Positions 1-5,374 of a stretch of 10,415 nucleotides of DNA are shown here, one piece after another (positions within the stretch are counted from its first letter, which is position 1; every line of letters begins with the position of its first letter). Source of the stretch: Betaproteobacteria bacterium (lineage in GTDB: Bacteria; Pseudomonadota; Gammaproteobacteria; Burkholderiales; Gallionellaceae); contig JAGWMH010000048.1 of the NCBI GenBank assembly GCA_028871775.1, forward strand, positions 1 through 10,415, read 5' to 3'. Made by a program: the position numbers and the translations under genes. Under the pieces are notes generated by a model that saw nothing but the letters and a program-made list of their open reading frames with translations, was not told the DNA's origin and did not search any database.

Positions 1-196
1 CTGCGCAGTAACGTGTCGCAGCCGCTACCTTCGTCACGCTTCTTGCAATCATCACGATTTTGCCAGCAACGCGGCTCATGGAGGGCTTAATCAGAGGTTC
101 CTTAACGTTAAACCCGGGGTGGACTACCAGTAGGTTATTTACGCCACATGCCAATAAGGAGTAAGCTTTCTGCGTCACCAATCAAGGGAGAATGCC
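1..196. other. Left-edge region without a recognised gene
   Basis: No gene can be supported here. One + frame (from base 2) stays open from the window edge to a TAG at 131-133, about 43 codons rich in Cys, His and Arg. It could be the tail of an upstream gene or chance. On the - strand a frame is open from an ATG at about base 79 leftwards off the window, without a good ribosome binding site. A perfect 10-base palindrome (TTAACGTTAA) lies at 102-111. A Shine-Dalgarno-like AAGGAG at 156-161 has no ATG/GTG start at useful spacing, only an in-frame CTG at 170. A promoter for the aldolase must lie here or further left, but no convincing -35/-10 pair was seen. Confidence 0.4.
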
Positions 197-1246
197 ATGG
201 TCAACATCAAGCAACTGCTGGCGGATGAAGCGGAACATCTGCTGGCGCATCGCTGCACGGGAATTCCCAAGGAATCGCTGCACCTGCCGGGGCCGGACTA
301 TGTGGATCGCGTGGTGGCGGTGAAAGACCGCAAGCCCGGCGTGCTGCGCAGCCTGCAGGCTTTGTATGGGCAGGGTCGGCTGGCGAACACCGGCTACCTT
401 TCGCTGCTGCCGGTGGATCAGGGCGTGGAACATTCCGGCGGCGCATCGTTCGCCCCCAACCCGATTTATTTCGATCCGGAGAACATCGTCAAGCTGGCGA
501 TCGAGGGCGGCTGCAACGGCGTGGCTTCGACGCTCGGCGTGCTGGGCTCGGTGGCGCGCCGCTACGCGCACAAGATTCCGTTCATCGTGAAGATCAATCA
601 CAATGAGCTGCTCACCTACCCCAACATGTTCGACCAGACGCTTTTCGCCAGCGTGGACCAGGCGTTCGACATGGGCGCGGTGGCGGTGGGCGCGACGGTG
701 TTCTACGGCTCGGAGCAATCGCGCCGCCAGATACAGGAAATCTCCGAGGCCTTCGAGCACGCGCATGAGCTCGGCATGGCGACCATCCTGTGGGCCTATC
801 TGCGCAATCCTGCGTTCAAGACCGCCGACAAGGATTACCACGTCGCCGCCGACCTGACCGGCCAGGCCAACCACCTCGCGGTAACCATCAACGCCGACAT
901 CGTCAAGCAGAAGATGGCGGAGAACAACGGCGGCTACAACGCCATCAAGTTCGGCAAGACCAGCCCCAAGGTATACAGCGAACTGACCAGCGACCACCCC
1001 ATCGATCTCGTGCGTTACCAGGTGGCAAACTGCTACATGGGACGCGTCGGCATGATCAATTCCGGCGGCGAGTCGGGCAAGAACGATTTGCAACAGGCGG
1101 TGCGCACCGCCGTGATCAACAAGCGCGCCGGCGGCATGGGGCTGATCTCCGGGCGCAAGGCGTTCCAGAAACCGATGCAGGAAGGTATCGCGCTGCTCAA
1201 TGCGATTCAGGATGTGTATGCGTCGAAAGAAGTGACGGTGGCGTAA
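197..1246 (+). CDS. fbaB: Class I fructose-bisphosphate aldolase, DhnA/FbaB type
   Basis: A 349-residue protein of the archaeal-type/DhnA class I aldolase family, which reversibly cleaves fructose 1,6-bisphosphate to dihydroxyacetone phosphate and glyceraldehyde 3-phosphate in glycolysis and gluconeogenesis. It works through a lysine Schiff base without a metal. The length matches E. coli FbaB (about 350). Seen here are [10 protein letters not shown] at 71-80, the barrel segment [11 protein letters not shown] at 129-139, and NADIVKQK with Lys237, which coincides with the Schiff-base lysine position I recall for E. coli FbaB. The C-terminal phosphate-binding strands are at about 287-320 ([27 protein letters not shown]). 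The ATG at 197 follows AAGGGAGAA at 184-192, so the start is well supported. The DUF3014 gene follows after 20 bases, suggesting co-transcription. The last 79 bases before the stop region are duplicated at 2155-2233. The name is secure at family level; the exact physiological direction is not visible. Confidence 0.93.
   Translation: MVNIKQLLADEAEHLLAHRCTGIPKESLHLPGPDYVDRVVAVKDRKPGVLRSLQALYGQGRLANTGYLSLLPVDQGVEHSGGASFAPNPIYFDPENIVKLAIEGGCNGVASTLGVLGSVARRYAHKIPFIVKINHNELLTYPNMFDQTLFASVDQAFDMGAVAVGATVFYGSEQSRRQIQEISEAFEHAHELGMATILWAYLRNPAFKTADKDYHVAADLTGQANHLAVTINADIVKQKMAENNGGYNAIKFGKTSPKVYSELTSDHPIDLVRYQVANCYMGRVGMINSGGESGKNDLQQAVRTAVINKRAGGMGLISGRKAFQKPMQEGIALLNAIQDVYASKEVTVA
1163..1241 (+). 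repeat. Direct repeat copy A (aldolase 3' end)
   Basis: This 79-base stretch inside the aldolase gene recurs at 2155-2233 with only two differences (1186 T/C and 1188 T/A), counted by direct comparison. It encodes aldolase residues 323 to 348. The two copies are 992 bases apart in the same orientation and bracket the whole DUF3014 gene. The identity ends one base into the Ala349 codon, just before the aldolase stop. Confidence 0.95.
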
Positions 1247-1266
1247 CTTATTGTGGAGGTTTACCG

Positions 1267-2067
1267 ATGAAAAAGAACACCCTGATTGCTGTTGCTGCAG
1301 TTGTCATACTTGGCGGTCTCGCCGCTTATTTCCTCTGGCAGCCCACCCCGCCGAAACCGGAACCGGTACAGGTGCAGGCACCTCCTCCTCCGCCACCGCC
1401 GCCCAAGCCGGAGGTGCGCCAGGTGATCGAGGCTCCCCCGGCACCGCCCCCGCTGCCAGCGCTGGCCGATAGCGACAGTTTCATGCTCGATGCCCTGTCC
1501 GGGCTGGTCGGCAATAAGTCGTTGATGAAGCTGTTCCGTACCGGGCGGATCATCCACAACATCGTCGCCACCATCGACAACCTGCCGCGCATGCGCGCTC
1601 CGATGAGCGTGATGCCGGTCGAGCGGGCACCGGGAATGTTTGTCACTGCGGGCACGGAAAACGACCTCACCATCAGCCCGAAGAACGCGGCGCGCTATGC
1701 GCCCTACGTGAGAATCGCCGAGGCGATTAATGCCAGGAAGCTGGTGGAGGTGTATGTTCGTCTCTATCCGCTGTTTCAGCAGGCCTACGAAGATCTGGGT
1801 TACCCGAAAAAATATTTCAATGACCGCCTGATCGAGGCGCTCGACAATCTGCTGGACGCCCCGGCCATTAAAGAACCCGTCAAGCTTGTGCAGCCCCATG
1901 TGCTTTACCAGTTTGCCGACCCCGATCTTGAAGGGCGTTCCATCGGCCAGCGTATCCTCATGCGGACAGGTAGCCGGAACGAGGCAATAATCAAGGCCAA
2001 ACTGCGCGAGATCAAGCAGGAACTGATGCTGCACATGCATGAGAAGAAAGTGGAGCGTGCCGGGTGA
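1267..2067 (+). CDS. DUF3014 family membrane-anchored protein
   Basis: A 266-residue protein of unknown function that I assign to the DUF3014 family on overall pattern. The N-terminus has two lysines followed by one hydrophobic segment (about residues 5-24), so it is probably anchored in the inner membrane with the rest in the periplasm. A proline-rich linker follows at about 28-66, including a run of eight prolines. The folded domain runs from about 70 to 260 and contains the family-like strings FMLDALSGLVGNKSLMKLF, VATIDNLPR, and a C-terminal charged helix ending in HMHEKKVERAG. The start at 1267 is set by TGGAGGT at 1254-1260. An in-frame extension upstream of it lies inside the aldolase gene in another frame and is not real. 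The gene sits 20 bases after the aldolase and is flanked by direct repeats of the aldolase tail. DUF3014 genes have no established role; a cell-envelope function is only a guess from topology. Confidence 0.8.
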   Translation: MKKNTLIAVAAVVILGGLAAYFLWQPTPPKPEPVQVQAPPPPPPPPKPEVRQVIEAPPAPPPLPALADSDSFMLDALSGLVGNKSLMKLFRTGRIIHNIVATIDNLPRMRAPMSVMPVERAPGMFVTAGTENDLTISPKNAARYAPYVRIAEAINARKLVEVYVRLYPLFQQAYEDLGYPKKYFNDRLIEALDNLLDAPAIKEPVKLVQPHVLYQFADPDLEGRSIGQRILMRTGSRNEAIIKAKLREIKQELMLHMHEKKVERAG

Positions 2068-2154
2068 TCGGGGCTTTAATTGTTGGCGAACACCCAAAAA
2101 TTGAATTTGTGAGTTCTCCCTTCGAGATGGCTTGTGCCGGGGACTGCTGAGGTA

Positions 2155-2233
2155 TTCCAGAAACCGATGCAGGAAGGCAACGCGCTGCTCAATGCGATTC
2201 AGGATGTGTATGCGTCGAAAGAAGTGACGGTGG
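2155..2233 (+). pseudogene. Duplicated aldolase 3' fragment (direct repeat copy B)
   Basis: This is a 77/79 identical copy of bases 1163-1241. It encodes 26 residues of the aldolase C-terminus, 25 identical, with one Ile-to-Asn change. It lies in an open frame that could begin at a GTG at 2134 and continues past the lost aldolase stop into unrelated sequence to a TGA/TAG-type stop ending at 2376, running into the kinase gene in another frame. No proper ribosome binding site precedes the GTG, and no other part of an aldolase gene is present. I read it as a relic of duplication or recombination, not a working gene. The rest of the 2068-2272 gap holds no recognisable element apart from the kinase ribosome binding site GGAGG at 2257-2261. 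Confidence 0.85.
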
Positions 2234-2272
2234 TGCAAGGGCACTGCGCAAGCAGCGGAGGATGCGATCATC

Positions 2273-3700
2273 ATGACGGGAGGAAAATTTCATACACTCT
2301 TCAACTCGATCTCCGATGCCATATTTATAACTGGCATGGATGGCCGCTTTATCCTTGTCAACAGTTCGGCCTGTGAGCGTCTGGCCTACAGTCAGGAAGA
2401 ATTGCTGCAAATGGGCCCAGCCGACATTGATACGCCTGAATATGCGGCGAAAGTGCCGGAGCGAATCAAAGCGTTGCAGGAACATGGCAAACTCGTTTTC
2501 GAGAGTGCACATGTGCGCAAAGACGGCGTCGTTATTCCAATTGAATTGAACAGCAGGATTATCGATTATGACGGCAGGCCAGCCATTATGGCTGTGGCCC
2601 GCGACATCACCGAACGCAAACGAGCCGAGGAGTTGCTGCGCAAATCATCTGAAGAAGTAGAAGACCTTTACAACCACGCCCCCTGCGGTTATCACTCTTT
2701 GGACAAAGACGGCATCATCCGCCGAATCAACGATACCGAGCTCGCGTGGCTGGGCTATACGCGGGATGAGGTGGTCGGGAAAATGAAATGGCCCGATTTG
2801 GTTACACCCGCGAGCCTTCAAACCTTCCGGGAAACTTTTCCGCAATTAATGAGAGAGGGGTTTGTCCATGACCTTGAGGTCGAAATAATTCGCAAGGACG
2901 GCACGGTGTTTATCGGGCTTATAAACGCGACGGCCATTTATGATCCACGCGGTAATTATGTGATGAGCCGGTCAACGGTAGCTGATATCACCGAGCGCAA
3001 ACGGGTGGAACGCCAGCTGCGCGAGCTCACCGCGCATATACAGACCGTGCGTGAGGAAGAAAAAGCCAGTATCGCGCGCGAAATCCACGACGACCTGGGC
3101 GGCATGCTGACTACCCTGAAAATGAGAACCTACTGGTTGAAAACTGAACTGTCAGTGAACAAGGAAACAATACCGCTTCTCGATCACGTCGGGGAGATGT
3201 CACAGTTAATCGATAATGCGGCGGACGCCATGCGTAACATCATCACCGGACTGCGCCCGTCCATACTCGACGATCTCGGCCTGGTGGCTGCGCTCGAGTG
3301 GCAAGCCGCGCAATTCCATAAGCACACCGGTATCAAATGCCGGGTAAACTGCGTCTGCGAAAATAGCGAAGACTGCGGAAAAGAGTTGGACAAACCGCGC
3401 TCGATTGCGCTGTTCCGCATTTCCCAGGAAGCACTCACCAATGTGGCGCGGCATTCCGGCGCATCCAGGGTGGAAATTGAATTTCACCGCAACGAAGAAG
3501 AAATTGTCATGTCGATCATCGACAATGGGCGCGGCACGACGGAAACCCGTGCCGATGCCCCAATACCCTATGGCATAGCCGGCATGCGCGAGCGCGCAGA
3601 TCAACTGGGCGGCAAGATCAATTTCGGCCCCATGCCCGGCGGCGGATTTAACTTGACGGTAATCTTGCCGCTGCCTGTCGGCGAAGAGGTGGGAACATGA
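2273..3700 (+). CDS. Cytoplasmic two-PAS sensor histidine kinase, NarX/DegS type
   Basis: A 475-residue sensor kinase without any membrane segment, so it senses an internal cue. Domains in order: PAS 1 at about 5-115 and PAS 2 at about 128-245. Each ends in the DITERKR motif (111-117 and 238-244). The HisKA_3 dimerisation domain at about 256-325 carries the phospho-accepting His272 in REIHDDLGG. The HATPase_c domain at about 375-468 has N-box QEALTNVARHS (385-395), G1 DNGRG (417-421) and G2 YGIAGMRERA (433-442). All catalytic motifs are intact. The ATG is preceded by GGAGG at 2257-2261. The stop overlaps the next gene's start by 4 bp (ATGA at 3697-3700), so the downstream NarL-type regulator is almost surely its partner. 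The signal is unknown; neither PAS shows a cofactor motif I recognise. A cysteine cluster (C356, C360, C362, C368) lies at the entry to the ATPase domain. Confidence 0.93.
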   Translation: MTGGKFHTLFNSISDAIFITGMDGRFILVNSSACERLAYSQEELLQMGPADIDTPEYAAKVPERIKALQEHGKLVFESAHVRKDGVVIPIELNSRIIDYDGRPAIMAVARDITERKRAEELLRKSSEEVEDLYNHAPCGYHSLDKDGIIRRINDTELAWLGYTRDEVVGKMKWPDLVTPASLQTFRETFPQLMREGFVHDLEVEIIRKDGTVFIGLINATAIYDPRGNYVMSRSTVADITERKRVERQLRELTAHIQTVREEEKASIAREIHDDLGGMLTTLKMRTYWLKTELSVNKETIPLLDHVGEMSQLIDNAADAMRNIITGLRPSILDDLGLVAALEWQAAQFHKHTGIKCRVNCVCENSEDCGKELDKPRSIALFRISQEALTNVARHSGASRVEIEFHRNEEEIVMSIIDNGRGTTETRADAPIPYGIAGMRERADQLGGKINFGPMPGGGFNLTVILPLPVGEEVGT

Positions 3701-4329
3701 TCCGCATCCTGATTGCCGACGACCACACCGTGGTGTGCCAAGGATTGACGCTCATCCTGGAGAAAAGCCATGAGATGAAAATCGTGGCGAGCTGCAGCAA
3801 CGGAGCCGATGCCCTGAATTGGCTGCGCAGTAACGATTGCGACGTGGCCCTGATCGATATTGCCATGCCCGGCATGAACGGCATCGACTTGCTCAAACAT
3901 CTGCGGAAAGAAAAACCGAAATTGCCGGCGCTGGTCCTCAGCTCGTACCCTGAAGACCAATACGCTGTGCGTCTCATCAAGGCGGGGGCGGCTGGCTATC
4001 TGAACAAGGAATGTGCGCCGGAGGAAGTGGTGAGTGCGGTGCGCTGTGTGCTGGATGGCAAAAGGTATATCAGTCCGGCAGTGGTCGAAATGCTCGTCAA
4101 CGAGCTCAACTTGCCGGATGGAAAACCTCCGCATGAAACCCTGTCGAATCGCGAATACCAGATATTTCTGCTGCTCGCATCGGGCAAAACCGTTTCGGAA
4201 ATTGCCGATGCTGTGGCCTTGAGCCCCAAAACCATCAGTACCTACCGCACTCGCGTCATGGAAAAAATGTACCTGTACAACAACGCCGAACTGATGCGCT
4301 ACGCCATCGATAACCATCTCATGAATTAA
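3697..4329 (+). CDS. NarL/FixJ (LuxR-HTH) response regulator
   Basis: A 210-residue DNA-binding response regulator. The receiver domain at about 1-120 has the acidic pair D8/D9, phospho-acceptor D54 (ALIDIAMPG), S82/S83 at the switch position and K104 (YLNKE), all as expected. The LuxR/GerE helix-turn-helix lies at about 146-205, with LSNREYQIFLLLASGKTVSEIA followed by recognition helix SPKTISTYRTRVMEKM. It overlaps the PAS kinase by 4 bp, which supports translational coupling and a dedicated kinase-regulator pair. Its target genes cannot be read from sequence; the upstream regions at 4330-4610 and 5025-5374 are the nearest candidates. The name is kept general because NarL-type regulators have diverse targets. 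Confidence 0.94.
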   Translation: MIRILIADDHTVVCQGLTLILEKSHEMKIVASCSNGADALNWLRSNDCDVALIDIAMPGMNGIDLLKHLRKEKPKLPALVLSSYPEDQYAVRLIKAGAAGYLNKECAPEEVVSAVRCVLDGKRYISPAVVEMLVNELNLPDGKPPHETLSNREYQIFLLLASGKTVSEIADAVALSPKTISTYRTRVMEKMYLYNNAELMRYAIDNHLMN

Positions 4330-4471
4330 CTGCCAACCGCAGTAGGAATAATGGCTGCTGCGATGGCATCCGTCATGAGTTAAATTACCCCCGGCAAGGC
4401 TGGTGGCTTACCTCGCTGAATTACAGCAGCATAAACAAGATACCAGCCATTTTTCCCACCGCACCCGCGTT

Positions 4472-4492
4472 TTGTCAGGCAAACACTGACAA
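4472..4492. promoter_or_regulatory. Inverted repeat, candidate operator upstream of the receiver gene
   Basis: TTGTCAG (4472-4478), a 7-base spacer, then CTGACAA (4486-4492) form a perfect 7-bp inverted repeat. It lies in the 281-base gap between the two regulator genes. It is not followed by a T run, so it does not look like an intrinsic terminator. A -10-like CATAAT at 4516-4521 lies downstream and the repeat would be centred near -46 of a start at about 4528, a position suited to an activator. I see no good -35 box. The rest of 4330-4610 shows no gene and no clear terminator. The binding protein is unknown. Confidence 0.4.
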
Positions 4493-4610
4493 CAAAATTT
4501 CCCCGTCCCTTACACCATAATCAGACAAACACCGATGCACCTTCCGCGTGCAATGGAACATTATCATCCGTGGCTTCGCAGGCCGAAACCTCGCAACGAA
4601 GGGAGGGTTA

Positions 4611-5024
4611 ATGAACGTATTTATTGTTGAAAATTCAATGATCGCGCGCGAAGCTCTGCAATCCGCACTGTCCGATATGTCCGACGTCAAGGTGGTCGGC
4701 TATGCGGTGGATGAGCCAAACGCGATCAAGCGTATCGGGGCGCTGCAGCCCGATGTCGTGATCCTCGACCTCGGCCTGCAATCCGGATCGGGGATCGGTG
4801 TGTTGGAAAACATCAAAAAATGCCATACCACGATTAAAGTCATCGTGTTTACCCATTACACCGACGACTTTTGTGTTGACCGTTGCAAGAGCGCCGGAGC
4901 GGATTATTTCTTCGACAAATCTTTCCAGTTCACGCAACTCCGTGAGGTTTTGTGGAAATGGACACACACCGACCGCCTTGATAACAGGTTTCGTCCCGGC
5001 AACAAGCTCGACGCCTTGCAGTGA
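4611..5024 (+). CDS. Receiver-only response regulator (CheY-like)
   Basis: A 137-residue protein consisting of one receiver domain and no output domain. Phospho-acceptor D53 (VILDLGL), T81 and K103 are present. The acidic pair near the first strand is E7-N8 (FIVENSM), so the second acidic residue that normally helps bind magnesium is replaced by Asn. The start at 4611 is chosen because GGGAGG at 4601-4606 precedes it closely. An in-frame ATG at 4548 would add 21 residues that do not belong to the receiver fold. It follows the kinase/regulator pair after a 281-base gap with its own possible promoter. It may act as a phosphate sink, a diffusible signal or a protein-protein switch for the neighbouring kinase; none of these can be told from sequence. 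The C-terminal about 25 residues are polar and not part of the core domain. Confidence 0.85.
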   Translation: MNVFIVENSMIAREALQSALSDMSDVKVVGYAVDEPNAIKRIGALQPDVVILDLGLQSGSGIGVLENIKKCHTTIKVIVFTHYTDDFCVDRCKSAGADYFFDKSFQFTQLREVLWKWTHTDRLDNRFRPGNKLDALQ

Positions 5025-5077
5025 GGCGCATGGCACGGTTCTCCATAGGTGGCGGTGGACTCGCCATTACCAGCGAT

Positions 5078-5096
5078 GGGTTTGGTGGCCAAACCC
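5078..5096. repeat. Perfect 8-bp inverted repeat with 3-base loop
   Basis: GGGTTTGG, loop TGG, CCAAACCC. As RNA this would be a tight hairpin. It is followed by TACGGGCG, not by a T run, so a simple intrinsic terminator is unlikely. It could be a Rho-independent-like pause, an mRNA end-protecting hairpin for the receiver gene 54 bases upstream, or part of a dispersed extragenic repeat. Confidence 0.6.
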
Positions 5097-5240
5097 TACG
5101 GGCGAATCGCATGAAATTGTGTGCTGCCCATCCCGATCTGGCAGCATGGTTTGCCGCATGAGCTGGTGCGCCAGCATCCGCGCCACGTTGGCAGTTTGAG
5201 CGGCGCCGGACGCCCTGTCTTTGTGCGCACTATGTCGCTA

Positions 5241-5257
5241 CGCACCAAATTAGCGCG
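5241..5257. promoter_or_regulatory. Candidate NtrC-type enhancer site
   Basis: Bases 5241-5257 (CGCACCAAATTAGCGCG) resemble the NtrC dyad (GCAC half-site, spacer, GTGC half-site). The left half GCAC is exact and the right half reads GCGC, one mismatch. It would lie about 98 bases before the predicted sigma-54 start, within the range used by NtrC. A second lone GCAC is at 5227-5230. The match is imperfect, so this is a suggestion supported mainly by position. Confidence 0.3.
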
Positions 5258-5320
5258 CATATTTGTATTTCTCCGCTGCTGGAAATTGCAAAACCTTTAT
5301 GAATCAATGTCACTTATTGA

Positions 5321-5336
5321 TGGAATAGAAATTGCG
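5321..5336 (+). promoter_or_regulatory. Candidate sigma-54 (RpoN) promoter of amt
   Basis: TGGAAT (5321-5326), five bases, then ATTGC with GC at 5334-5335. The invariant GG (5322-5323) and GC are separated exactly as in -24/-12 promoters (consensus TGGCAC-N5-TTGC). The -24 element matches 4 of 6 and the TTGC core is complete. Transcription would start near 5347, leaving a leader of about 28 bases before the amt ATG. Ammonium transporter genes are classic NtrC/sigma-54 targets, which raises the plausibility. Confidence 0.5.
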
Positions 5337-5374
5337 TACTGTTTCCCGGTTTGTTCTCACATAAGGAGTAAGGC

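Larger units (their letters stand above)
5025..5374. other. Long intergenic region upstream of amt
   Basis: These 350 bases hold no gene I can support. Short frames (for example ATG at 5030, 43 codons, and ATG at 5121, 91 codons running into amt) lack ribosome binding sites and family resemblance. The left part has a perfect 8-bp inverted repeat at 5078-5096. The right part carries a candidate NtrC site (5241-5257) and a candidate sigma-54 promoter (5321-5336), listed separately. No T-rich terminator is visible after the receiver gene. Confidence 0.6.

Noticed and set aside
1..13. 13-base match of the left edge to 3824-3836
   Set aside because: A single match of this length between any two places in 10 kb is expected by chance and has no extension.
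154..165. 12-base identity ATAAGGAGTAAG shared with 5361-5372
   Set aside because: Explained by a common Shine-Dalgarno core plus chance; the flanks do not match.
182..1093. 303-codon - strand open frame opposite the aldolase
   Set aside because: Shadow of the GC-rich aldolase gene, with His/Val/Arg-rich translation typical of antisense frames.
790..1266. N-terminal extension of the DUF3014 frame into the aldolase
   Set aside because: The extension is Arg/Gln/Pro-rich out-of-frame aldolase sequence. The ATG at 1267 has a ribosome binding site and starts a membrane anchor.
1381..1450. Short CCT/CCG tandem repeats in the DUF3014 gene
   Set aside because: Explained as codons for the proline-rich linker.
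4548..4610. Earlier ATG for the receiver-only gene
   Set aside because: The strong GGGAGG at 4601-4606 and the fold boundary both point to 4611.
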